Shown: one piece after another, positions 12,494-23,663 of the stretch
Numbering within the stretch: the first letter of the stretch is position 1
Layout of the letters: every line of letters starts with the position of its first letter
Origin: Gymnopilus junonius
Lineage: Eukaryota; Basidiomycota; Agaricomycetes; Agaricales; Galerinaceae
Assembly: GCA_015501075.1 (NCBI GenBank)
Contig: JADNYJ010000006.1
Span: 434,001-498,000, forward strand
Direction: 5' to 3'
DNA: 64,000 nucleotides
Translations under genes and position numbers: made by a program
The notes under the pieces: generated by a model
Told to the model about the DNA's origin: nothing
What the model saw: only the letters and a program-made list of their open reading frames with translations
The model's database searches: none

Positions 12494-14160
12494 CTAAATA
12501 TCGTCCATCTCTGCGTCCTCGTCCGGAGTAATACCCAGATCCGATCCTGATTCCGAATCGAATGAACTATCCGAATCTTCACTTGAACCACTCTCATCCT
12601 CCACAAGATCGTCGTCCGCCGAATCCGTATCAGAACCTCCAACCAAATCAGGTTGTATGTAATGAATCTTTCCAACGTCATGTCGTATCCCCGATTCCAG
12701 AAATTGGATCGAAAACGTATCGTTCGTGGTCGACACAAGCCTGGGTGGGAGGAGCAAAGCAATTGGGTATGGCGATTCCTGTAGATAGTACGGCAAGAGA
12801 CGGACACCTTTGAGCGCAGGAAGGCCATTTCCAGATGAAACCTTCCTGTGTAACTCCTGCGCTTCCTCCGCGAACGTTGGTGACGTCCAGATATCGACCC
12901 ATCTGACGTTAGGGTGCCTCAGCGACCCATAAATTTCGGAAAGACAGCAATATGCTCCAGAACAGGGCATGCGTCCAAGACAAGTTGGACGTGGGTTGCG
13001 TGGCCGCACAGATACTGAGAGGTGATCTGCAAAAAAAAACAGACGGGCACCGTGGAGAGCACAGAATTGTACCAAACTGTTCGAAGGAAAGCTCTCGTCC
13101 ATGGTTACCAAAGAAAACATCGCGGATGTGAGATTTGGTAGTTGACAAACGTCGGCGAACATATTGAACCAGGCATGGCTTCTGTAGGATGTCCGGAATG
13201 ATATGTTTTGGAGAAGCGGGAATACCGTTTTGCGCAGCTGTGTCGCAGTTAAATCGCCTTCCGGGGTACGGAAATGAAGGGAGACCAGGTGAGAGGCGGC
13301 GGACTCGAAGATACCTTCCAGGTTACGCATACCGATATCCTTGCCCAAAAAAGGTGGACTATGTGTGGCTGCAATATCGCGAGCTGCATAGCAGGAGGTT
13401 GCATCCTACAGTGAAGGACACAATCTGAGGGCAAGTTTGCAAGAGGAGCCGCAGCTGTTGTTCAAAATTCTGCATGTACGGCGCTGGGATATAACAATCC
13501 ACTTCGACCGTCTTGACCATCTCACTGAGATTCGAAGCCGTTGCGTTTTCTTTGAGGGCCCGAAGAAGATTCGGCAGTTGACTGACATGACGTAACACTA
13601 CATTGTCGTAAAGGAAAGGGAGGCCAACCCTGAATCATGCCCGACACACGTTCATGAGGGTGATCTTCTGCTTCTGAACCTCGGACCAGAGAGAGTTTGG
13701 ACAAGGGCCACAACAAGGCATGGTTAATGAGTGAGGGGGTACTGTGCGTTCAAATATCAAGTGAAGTATTTTTGGTGGAAGTTCCGGGCATGGTTTGCGA
13801 AAGGAATTTATCTCCTCTAGTAATCGCTCGCAAGTATGCAGCTCTTCCTGTGCAAAGTATCGATAAACCCCCGCTTTTACTGAACTGGCAAGAAACCCGC
13901 AGCGGACGTACATTGAGTTGTGCCACTGTATCGCACAGATCTTTAATTCGCCTCTTAAGCACTTTCTTATCCATGCGATCAACCTCGTCTTCCTGACTTT
14001 CCAGCTGAAAGGCAGCGTTTTGATCTTTGATAGGCTGTAGTTCACGATCTTGCGCACGTATTATATCCTCCATGAATGCATTGTTCTTCGAAATCAGCTC
14101 CCGGTTTTCTCTTTGAAGTTTTTTCAGTGCCTCCAATGTTGATGGATCGGAGGTGTTCAT
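12494..14160 (-). pseudogene. Decayed F-box protein, paralog C of a tandem trio
   Basis: Starts MNTSDPSTLEALKKLQREN with an intact coiled-coil exon ending at a GTACGT donor near 13.91 kb. The F-box follows (LPPKILHLIFERTVPPHS). The conserved CRAW motif carries TGA for the Trp codon at 13635-13637 (paralog A has CRAWYEVG). The body shifts frame near 13.40 and 13.34 kb (TVGCNLLL / LAILQPHIVHLFW / LGKDIGMRNLEG). It shifts again at a poly-T run near 13.03 kb and back near 12.93 kb. The tail (SGIRHDVGKIHYIQPD, then the acidic end LGITPDEDAEMDDI) is open. The combination of nonsense and frame breaks points to decay. Confidence 0.75.
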
Positions 14161-14548
14161 GGCGTCAAGCCAATATGCACAGATCAACAGAGACTATGGT
14201 AGTTGGGGGTGACGCTGGGTGGATGGTATTCCAATGAAAGGAACCCGTCCGTGATTTGCTTTTGAAGGTGTTACACACATTCGTTTGATGTTGAAGAGGA
14301 AAGTGCCGAAAAGACATTCGACAGGGTCCTGCGCGTGAATACGTACATACAGTCGGAAAACCCTTGAGGCTCGGATATGCTTGACCATTTCTGGCACGGG
14401 AGGCTTTGAGAGGAGAATAAAACAAGATTGCAACAGAGCAATTAATTGGCTATCATACAACAATTAACAAAGGTCTGTGGTGATTTATTACTTTGACGAT
14501 AGAACAGAAATTGATGCTTACCTATAAAAAGCAAACATTATCAAGTTT
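14161..14548. other. Intergenic region
   Basis: Between F-box paralog C and COQ9. Short antisense frames only; nothing recognisable. Confidence 0.5.
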
Positions 14549-15418
14549 TCAGAGTATACCAGAGCTCTTGATAATCCCCTTCCAACTTCTGAAGATATAC
14601 TCTGAATACAAGCCAATGTCGTTGACAGACTTCCTCAAGCTTGAGGACGTGTCCAACAGGGAGTCCAAGAAAGAGTATGCGGTGTTGGGCGATGCTAACT
14701 GGTGCAATTCTGATGCTGCGTATATCGCTGCTACGGATGCACGCCTGGCATACCATTCGAGCTAAGGAGGATGGGTTTAACATCTATAACTAAATTTACG
14801 ATATGGATTCGGCTCACCTGCAGAGATTGGTCTCCTGTGGCATAGCAAGCTTCGTCGGCGATGGAAGCGGCGTGCTTGAGAGCCTTTGTTGGATCGAAAG
14901 GAGGGAATCCGACGGTGGGTGAGGAATATACTGCAAATGCCTACAATGTTCAGAGCTCAGTATCTTCGGAACGTTTTGACAGTGAAAAGGACAATAACCT
15001 CTGGAAGATAAGGAAGCACAGGCTCGTTATACTCCAACCGCGCACGTAGAACGTCACGTATGGTCGCTTTCCTGTCTGCAGAAGCAGGACCTGCACTAGA
15101 CTCAGCAGGACCTAGCCCGGCAACAGGTCGTTCAACACCAGGAACGGAAGCCATATGGCGCAGACCCTCCTTCAGCCAAGCGGCTATGAGTGTCTTCCTA
15201 GCTTCATCCCCTTCACCGAAAAGAGCAGATACAGCCGTATCTGAGAGAGGTTCCGCATGGGCTTCGGTAGGCGGTAATGCAAGGACGGAGCGCGAGAGTG
15301 TCTCACGCGTGAAGCCGTGTGTTTTGACCAAGGGCAGAGCGAGTTTGAGTAGACGCGTGCTTCATTGGGAAGTGAGTCAGAGAAAGGCAGAAATGCGAAG
15401 AACAACAAACCTGGACAT
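14549..15418 (-). CDS. COQ9: Ubiquinone biosynthesis protein COQ9
   Basis: COQ9 is a mitochondrial lipid-binding protein of the coenzyme Q synthome that works with COQ7. I assemble exons 15418-15411, 15359-14999, 14940-14818 and 14761-14549, giving 234 residues. The first coding exon would be only 8 nt (ATG TCC AG), joined to STRLLKLALPLVKTHGFTRE. An in-frame stop upstream and the absence of another ATG support this start. Diagnostic blocks are LVKTHGFTRETLSRSVLALP, IAAWLKEGLRHM, LEYNEPVLPYLPEAF, ADEACYATGDQSLQLEWYA and the C-terminal VNDIGLYSEYIFRSWKGII. The frame is open. It is divergent from eIF3j across 184 bp, so the two probably share a promoter. Confidence 0.93.
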
Positions 15419-15602
15419 GACCGGCGGAATGAGTGCAGCTCGGAGTACAAAGCGAGGACTAAGCGGCACCGGAGCAATTGAACCGGAGAAAGCCGAGGAA
15501 GGAAAACCCTGAACCCGATCTAATTAGATTGATAACATTCTTGCCAGGGCCCAAGCGCATCGTCTCCCCTTCAATCCAAAGAAAACACTGCGAGCAGCAA
15601 AT
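15419..15602. promoter_or_regulatory. Divergent promoter region, COQ9 / eIF3j
   Basis: A 184-bp gap separates the two start codons, which point away from each other, so it must contain both promoters and 5' leaders. No TATA box is obvious. This is inferred from gene arrangement alone. Confidence 0.5.
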
Positions 15603-16700
15603 ATGCCTTCTGATTGGGGTAAGGCAGTCCTATTCCCACCTGTCTTCGCTCATCGGAATTCGAATGGCTCACGAAAAGGCTTCAATAACAGAAGAAGAGT
15701 CCTCATCCGAATCAGAGAGTGAATCCTCCGAGGTCCAGACAAAGCCCAAGCCAGCCAACGGCGCTCCTGCAAAGACGCCGGCTGTTCCAGCTCTCGTTGC
15801 CAAGAAGCCTGTTGTTCCGGCTAAAAAAAATGGGAAGGCGAGGATGAGGAAGAGTCCGAGCCAGTGGTATGTATCCGATCCATTTAATTCAGAAAATTGG
15901 TTCTGATTTATGACCGCAGAGTGATTGGGAAGAATCCTCTGAAGAAGAGTCAGATGAGGAACCCGCAGCGGCCCAGGTTGCCCCTCCAAAGAAGAAGGGG
16001 ACTCTGAAAGCTAAACTGGCGGAAAAGGAGGCTGAAAAGGCCGCAAAAAAGAATGGTAATGGTAAAGCGGAGTCGGATGATTATGACTCGGACACTGTTC
16101 TTGATCCTAAAGAAAAAGCGAAGAGAGATAGGGAAAGGGAGTTAAAGGCCGACTTGAACAATGCTGCCGATCTTTTGGGTGCAGCTGCTCTCGGAGGTTG
16201 GTCATCATTTTCAAATGTAAACCGATGCATTTTAATTTTGATTCCAATTTAAATCTAGGAACCTCATCTCCCGAGCTTGACTCACTAATATCCTTCCAAC
16301 CCCGCACAAAAGAGGACTTTGTCAAATTCTCTGACAACATTATTGAATTTCTCATCAAACGGCATCAAAGCAAACCTCTCTACCACACTTTTGTCGAACA
16401 TCATTCGCGGGCCCTTGCTATGCCTCTTAAGGACGTCGAAATCCGCAAGGTCGCCAGCGGATTGACGACGCTAGCGAACGAGAAGCAGAAGGAGCAAAGA
16501 GACAAGGCTAGTGGGAAGAAGAAGCCTAAAACGTCCGCTAAGCCGGCTTTGGGCGGCGCAAAGGCTTCAGCGAGGTAACTGAATTTTAGCATGTATTTTG
16601 AATTGTTCTTCTCATCGAGATTTATTTTTACAGACAAGATACCTCTGTATACGACGAAGTGTTGGACGACTTTGGCAACGATCCCAACGACTTCATGTAG
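15603..16700 (+). CDS. HCR1: Translation initiation factor eIF3 subunit J (Hcr1-like); one frame break in a poly-A run
   Basis: eIF3j is a loosely bound eIF3 subunit that helps mRNA placement in the 40S channel and ribosome recycling. Exons: 15603-15618, 15692-15866, 15920-16196, 16259-about 16574, and a last exon from about 16634. The start is MPSDWEEESSSESESESS. The family core is present: ADLNNAADLLG, TSSPELDSLISFQPRTKEDF, NIIEFLIKRHQSKPLYHTF and the C-terminal YDEVLDDFGNDPNDFM. The eIF3j signature KKWEGEDEEESEPVSDW is recovered only by shifting one base at the run of eight A near 15823-15830. An essential gene with a single homopolymer indel suggests a sequencing error, but I cannot prove it. 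Confidence 0.88.
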
Positions 16701-17321
16701 ACCTCATGACCATGTCATCCAGCATTGTTTCAATTCAACGGGGATGTGATCCCTGTAGAGATCTTGTTGTATACATACGACACGGAGTACCTTGTCTGTC
16801 CGCTGGAATCTGATTAAATTTCTTTATCTCAAAAAGTAGTCGCTTAGACTTAGAGTTGGAATACAGTTCAACAGGCTCTTACACTTGGACTGCGGGCTGC
16901 CAATGGTGTCGCCAGTAACTGCGTACTGCGGTGAGATAGATAGATGACTCGGAAGCCGCAGCCTGCCATTCTGTGTCCAAAGAAAATGGCTTTATTTTAT
17001 TTCAGGATGTAGTTATTTTAGAACTCGTCTTCAACGCTTTGCCATGCGTCTTGCCTCACCAATACTCACAACAGATCGCGTCTTTGGTCTTCGAATCCGA
17101 GAGACATCGGCAAATTACGCAGCAGTATACCTGCGGCTGTCATAAGACCACTGTCCCGCTGCACTGTTCATCATGTGGTGTACTGAACCTTCAATCGAAT
17201 GCCTTAAAACCCGACATGATTTCATTGTTTGGGAATCGAATACATATTTGAAGTGCCTCAATCCCTCTTCAATCACTCTACTCGCGAAAACACACTTTTT
17301 CTGTTTTTACATCTCGCCACA
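16701..17321. other. Intergenic region
   Basis: Holds the 3' flank of eIF3j and the promoter of the aminopeptidase. No coding character or repeat was seen. Confidence 0.5.
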
Positions 17322-20300
17322 ATGTCTGACGGAGACCAGTACCGACTCCCGACGAACGTTAAACCAATTCACTACGAACTCACCATCAAGACTGATCTTG
17401 AAAAGTTGGATTTCCGAGGGCTCGTTAAAATCAGGTATGTTTATGTGCTTTTTTTTTTTTGGCTTGGAGAGTATCTTTTCTTCATCCTATTCAAGTCTGG
17501 ACGTCAAGACGGAAACCTCGAGCATTACTTTCAACTCGACAGGCCTGGAGCTCACAAGAGCGTATGTCTTCGTATTTATTCCGTTATAATACATCATAAC
17601 CATGTACTACATTTAGCTCTTTATACTCAGATGCATTGAAAGTCGAACAACCTCTCACCAACCCAACCATTGACGATGCCCAACAGCGCGTTACTTACCA
17701 ATTGACCGACAAACTCCCTCCAAACTCCGAAGCCGAATTCAAAGTTTTCTTCTCTGGTACGCTTTCTGAAGAAATAACAGCATACTTCAAGTCGTCTTGG
17801 GTGGATAAGGGGAAGACCAAGCATTATGCTTTGACGCAATTTGCAGTATGTTTTCTAGCAGTTTACTTATCAAAATTTGGGCTGATAGCGTGTTGGCTAA
17901 TCATATTTACAGCCCACTTCAGCCCGTCGCGCCTTTCCATGCTGGGATGAACCTCTCCTTAAAGCGACCTTCTCAGTCTCTATGATCTCCCGTGCGAATA
18001 CGGTCAACCTAAGCAACATGCCGGTCGAATCTGAGCACCCTCTGACGCCCGGGCTCATGCTTGACATCGAAATTGACGAGGTACTCCTTGCCGGCACCCA
18101 GAACGAGGAATGGAAAGTGGCCAAGTACAAAAAGACCCCTCTGATGTCGTCTTATCTCGTGGCATTTGCAAATGGGGAATTTGGATATCTGGAGTCGTCT
18201 GTGGTGATGCCTTTGAGTGGGAAGACGTTGCCCCTTCGCGTGTATGGTGAGTGTGAGATGGCTTCTTTAATCTGTGACTTTGTTATGCCATGTACCATTA
18301 TATCGACTTCATTTCCTCCTTGACCCCTTCAGCAACCAAGGATGTCATATCTCAAGCCCAATTCGCACTGGACGTCAAAAAAGCTGTTCTGCCTCTCTAC
18401 GAAGAGATTTTTGACGTCGAATATCCCCTCCCCAAACTAGACACATTTGTGGTTCGTTGCAAACTTCTCAATTCCTGCCGTTTTCGTCTCATCTAATCAA
18501 CTGAAACCTCAGTCACACGATTTGGATGGGGCGATGGAAAACTGGGGCCTCATAGTAGGTGGCATGAATGACCTCTTGATTGACCCCAAGCGTGCGAGCG
18601 TCCAGGGGAAGAAGTTAGCTGCGTGGATGGAGTGCCATGAGATTGCGCATATGTGGTGGGTTTCCTGTGTTGTTATCGCTGTGCGTACTCTCGGGTTGAA
18701 TGTGCGTTTTATGTAGGTTTGGGAATATTACGACCATGGAATGGTGGAATTATATCTATTTAAATGAAGGTACGCGTGTCTGGTCTTTTTTTTCTCAAAT
18801 AAAAAATCAATACAATTCGAGTAGGATTTGCGACCTTGGTATGTCGACATGTCGCCTGATTGTGACTGTCGTGATCTTCACACAACATTGCCAAAAATTT
18901 AATAAATTAATTGCAGATGGGCGAAGTTATAATTCGTGGTGCGTAAAGCCCTATACACCATCTGAAGTAATTCGCAGACTAACTCGAAATCCTGAATTGC
19001 ACAGACAAGTACGACGAGCTTCTCTTTCCAATCCAGTTTCTTGCTTTGCTGAGGACCGTCTTTCTCCTTCTCGAGGGTGTTTCCCGAATGGCGCGTCAAT
19101 ACCGAGTTTACCGTCAAACATCTCAGCGGCGCGTTGACGCTTGATGCAAAATTTTCATCGCACCCGATTGAAGTCGACATCCCGGACGCTAATCATGTCG
19201 TTGAGGTATGTGGTCTGCTGCATAGTTCACTTCGTCCTTACCGACGACTGACTGGAATGCTTTAGATATTCGATGCACTGTCATACTCCAAAGCTGCATC
19301 AGGTACAAGCTTCTGTGCTGCTCCAAACTCACTATGTCGTTATACTCGAGTATACTGACTGCTCGCACGCCTCCATTCTTCATCTAGTTCTCAGGATGCT
19401 CTCATCGTACGTCGGCGAAGAAAAATTCCTCAAAGGTGTCTCGCTCTACCTCAAGAAGAACCTCTTCGCGAACACTCGCACACATGATCTCTGGGAGGGG
19501 ATCAGTGAGGTTACCGGATTGGACATCACAACCTGATGGAGAATTGGTTCACTAAGATGGGGTTCCCGGTGATCACTGTTACTGAGGAAGCGGATAGGAA
19601 GGGGATTGTTGTTCGCCAGGACCGGTTTTTGGAGACGGGTCCGGCTGAGCTAAGGATAATGAGACGATCTGGTATGCTTGGCATTCTTCTGGAAATATTA
19701 CTTGAAGCTCATTGACTAGATGTTTAGGAACGTTCCATTGGCCATTTTATCTGTTCAAATGGTAAAACCAGTCGTGGATAATGGTGCCATCCTACAGGAA
19801 CGTGACAATTTTTTCCCTTTGGATACTAGCAAGCCTTTCAAGCTGAACTCGGGCACTAACGGCGTCTGTACGTATAACAGGTTCTCCTCCTATGATAAAC
19901 ATTGAGACAATGGCAATTCTTCTAGACCGGGTATTGTACACTCCTGAACGACTTGCTCAGATTGCTGCTGAGGCTGCGACAGAGAACTCAATGTTCTCCT
20001 TGGATGACCGGTTAGGTCTGGTGTTGGATGCCATGGCGATATCCAGGGCTGGTCTAACGAAGTTGAGTAGCGCGCTGACGCTTGTTGAACTCTGGAGGAA
20101 TGAGAAAGAGTGTTGTGCCTTGTTGATTGCATCTTATGGGTGACTGGGAATTAACGCTGACTTCACTTTATGCCAGACCTCGTATGGCAAGGCATTGCTG
20201 ATAGTCTTGACATTTTGGTGTCTACATGGTGGGAGCACCCAGATGTAACTGAAAAGTTGAACACGTTCCGTCGCGTATGTCCATGGTCATCTTATAGAGA

Positions 20301-21430
20301 TTGAACTCGTCGCTAATAAGGCCTAGTCCCTGTTTGTTCCGCTGGTGGCCAAATTAGGATACGATTATCCTGAAGGCGAAGCACCCGACAAGGCGTTACT
20401 CAGGCAGCTGGCTATTGCACAGGCGTCGTCTGCGGGAGATGAAGGGTATGCTATATTGCTATATCGATACTTTGGTTGTGCCTGAGCATCCGCATTTATT
20501 ACAGGGTGAATGCTGAGCTAAAGAGCCGATTCCAATACTATTTGGAGACTGGGGATGATTCCAAGGTACCTGCAGAATCACAGGGCGATATCTTTGCTGC
20601 GGTATGTTAATGCCTTCTTGGTCATGAAATGACTATAATAATTGTTTGGCAGGCAGTAAAATATGGCGGCAGGAAGGAATACGAAGCCATGGTTAAGATT
20701 TGTGACGGGCCCAAGACCACACAAGAGAAAATTTCTTCAGTGTAAGTCTTTGAATTTTGAGAGCAATCGACATTGGTCTTTGATTCCAATCCTTACATTC
20801 CAGTCGCGGATTGTCTTCAGCTCAAGACGAATCTCTCCTCAAAGAGACTTTTGAGTTCATTTCGAATAAAGCAAGAAACCCGGACATTATCCAGCTCTGC
20901 CGCTGGCTTCCGAAGAACGACAAAGCTCGAAGGCTGTTGACTAAATACGTGCAAGGTCAATACGACATCGTGTGTAGCTTCATGGCAGTGTTTCCGTGCT
21001 TGTCTTGACCCCTTCCTTTGCAGCTGTACAACCGATTCATAGATGGTTTCCTGTTTGGCACAATCATACGTGTGAGTAAAGAATAAATGGGAATGCATGG
21101 CAAATCGAGCCAACTCGGGACAACCCTAAGGTCACTGTTAGCTCCTACTCAAGCAAGGCGGACCTGGACGCAGTCGAGGCTTTTTTCAAGGCAAGAAACG
21201 AGGCTTTTCTTGGTACATGCATTTTTTTGTTGATGACGCACTCATGAACTACAGGACAAAGATACATCTAAATATCACCAGTCGCTTGCACAAGCAATGG
21301 ATAACATCCGTGCAAGAATTGGATTAATCGAGGCAAGAAATATATCAGCTACAATGGTTGGCTCTACCAATGCAAATTATATCTACAGCGATCTACAGAA
21401 AATTTGAAAGAGTGGCTTGCTAAAATATAG
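17322..21430 (+). CDS. M1 family zinc aminopeptidase (puromycin-sensitive / Ape2-Aap1 type), two frame breaks
   Basis: Removes N-terminal residues from peptides. Start MSDGDQYRLPTNVKPIHYEL is typical of cytosolic fungal M1 enzymes. Many short introns split the gene. The exopeptidase motif is GAMENWGLI and the zinc site is [26 protein letters not shown] (HExxH plus distal Glu; I read the Trp/Phe across an intron at about 18.66 kb). Later blocks include VFPEWRVNTEF, HPIEVDIPDANHVVE, YSKAASVLRMLSSYVGEE, GVYRVLYTPERLAQIA and a C-terminal ERAP-like domain ending RSTENLKEWLAKI. Two introns near the 3' end (from about 21191 and 21342) use GC donors (GCAAGA). One base appears missing near 19.53 kb (before MENWFTKMGFPVI) and another near 19.65 kb (before KDNETIW). 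They may be sequencing errors. Confidence 0.88.
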
Positions 21431-21832
21431 AAAGTCGAGCCACTTTCTTGCTTTGAGCAAATTTGTTGGAAGCTACTATAATACAGGTCAAAAAAGAATA
21501 CAAAGACAATCAGTGGAGCTTGTAGGCTATGAAGCGTACTACGACGTCATGAGGGTAATAGTAATGAAGCAGAAAGAGCTTTGCCTATCATGCGGCAGAC
21601 AAATCAAATTACAAATCCTCTTCCTCATCGACTGGAAAGTCGTGATGTGCCAATGATCGATTAAGTAGGTCGAATGCATGGTCCTCACCCATGTGATCTT
21701 CATAGTAGAATTGCACATTGAATCCAGCCTTTTTGATAGCCAGGATTCGCGGGATCATCTCTTATCGACATAGAAATTCATGGAACGGTCCAAATCTGGA
21801 TTGAAAAGCCCTGAGGCTTCGTTGTCAAAACC
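21431..21832. other. Intergenic region
   Basis: Convergent gap between the aminopeptidase and an F-box pseudogene. Nothing recognisable. Confidence 0.5.
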
Positions 21833-23298
21833 TTATTGGAGAGTATGAAGTGGTCGCCGATGAGGATCATTCACGCAAGAAAGCGGACCAAAAATCCCAG
21901 CAACTAGGTCCCAAGAGATCGGAGAGCCAGAATAACAATTGAGAGTTGTAAGGTTAGGAAGCAAATTTGTTTCTTGACCCTCGATGTTCTGAATGTAAGT
22001 ATGAGCGATGTGCAGAAGACTCTTTTTCAGGTGGCCTGTGCCCCTAAAAGCTGGGGTGGAATTTAATAGATGAATAATGTCGTCGTCATTGGTTATGTTT
22101 CCCCATCTTGCAGTCAACTTTGTAAAGGCAAGCGGGAGCGTTTGATCAAGGATATAAGTGACTCCGCTGGTAAGACGCCACTTGTACCCGAATAGTACAG
22201 GTTTTCCAAACCCTTGAATTTAACCTTGCTGAGGAAAAGTTTCGCTGGGAAACCGTTATCATCTAAAATTATGCGAAGAGCACCAAGGTGGTCATGTGCA
22301 GCAAGATTTGCAGGCATTGCAAATTGCGCTGGGCGTGGACGTGAAATTTGGTAAATTTTGAGCAGTTGTAGGCGAGGAATACATGTCAGGAAGTCCAGGA
22401 TATCGCCAATCTCAAGATCCCAGAGTTCTGCTTCATTGACGTTATGCCATCCAATTTTAGCAGCCTGCAATGGGAAATGGGATAAACGATTAACGTTCGG
22501 GCTTGTATTTTGCAATTCAACTTGGCAAATTGAATTATCGTCACTTCCTTCGGTGCAAAGCATGAAGCATAGAGGGATTTGACTGGTCGCAGAGGAATAA
22601 TGAAAATAGACCACATGGCAGGTAAAGGTTCAACAGATACCAACGACTGGAATACTGATTGAGTATGTTGATCAAACCTGCGTCAGTAGGCAAATCGTGG
22701 TAGGATGGAAGTGGACTGCCAGGCGGAAAGAGTTCATCAAACACATGAATTGAAAGGGGAAGTTGCCCGGATCGGCTGAGCCACTCCTGTGCGATGTCGA
22801 GCTATCGCGACGAGTCAGATCTAGCGAGTCTGCATTCGATAGTGGCCCAAAGGCGTGGCGTAGACCATGCAATTGCCTCCAATAACGGCAAACCGCGCCC
22901 AAGAGCAAGGGTGTCGTTCCCTTGCGATCTATGATGTTTTAAACAGAAGGAAGCGCGGTGGGCAAGCTGTATTGAAAGATGGTGGAGGCGACTTCAGGTG
23001 GGACGCGATGGATGATAGGGTCGTGAGCACGATTCATTTCCGTTCGCAGTTCGCAGTGTTGGCTCAACCAAATTTCCAGATTTCCCTTCGCAACAGAAAT
23101 CCGATCTTCAAGTTCTCGAATTTTCCTGCGAGGACTGCAATACTTGGCATGACTTTGAGATTCTTGACTCACGTCACCGTCGAACGGATTGCAAACAGGG
23201 ACATTGTGAATGCCGGACTTGGAGCAGAAAGGGCAATCCATTCTTCTAACAGTGCAACTTCCGACGGACGCAGAATGGTTGTGGACGTTCGTGAACAC
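21833..23298 (-). pseudogene. Decayed F-box protein of the common agaricomycete Cys-start type
   Basis: Begins with a short Cys-containing segment (MDCPFCSKSG at 23241; an upstream ATG at 23298 is also in frame). A coiled coil (RRKIRELEDRISVAKGNL) and the F-box (IIHRVPPEVASTIFQYSL) follow. An in-frame TAA then interrupts ...LPTALPSV-NIIDRKGTTPLLLGAVCRYWR near 22.94 kb, where CAA is a plausible ancestor. A one-base shift follows (WR to AIAWSTPRLWATIE), then an in-frame TAG before LDIAQEWLSRSGQLPLSIHVF. More shifts occur near 22.6 kb and at about 22.12 kb, where SRLPLQ passes to LTARWGNITNDDDIIHLL. The downstream LRR-like part remains recognisable. Two nonsense codons plus shifts indicate decay. 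Confidence 0.75.
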
Positions 23299-23663
23299 TG
23301 AAAGTCTTATCAGTGTTTGAATGCCATTGGGGCCAAGTTGACAGCATTTGCGCCACTAGAGTCGGGGAACGAGATAAGATAAAATTGCCGCTGGTCGATT
23401 TGACAGTCGCTTGCTCGCTGTGCCAGGCATCATGCTCACGATGAATATCAACCTCAAATCCGAACTTGATTGAAGTTTACAAAACAGTTCACATATAATA
23501 CTAGTAGCGCCGTGAAGTCGTAAGTCATCATAATAAAAGTACGTAATCAAGTTATACAGAATGAAGTCAAGATCATGATAGGAAAGTTGGACTGTAATGT
23601 GCTGTAATATGTACCCATCTTTGAAAGGGTGAGATAGAAAAAGTATCGCACTCAACTTGCGTT
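23299..23663. other. Intergenic region
   Basis: AT-rich gap between two minus-strand genes. No feature was recognised. Confidence 0.5.
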
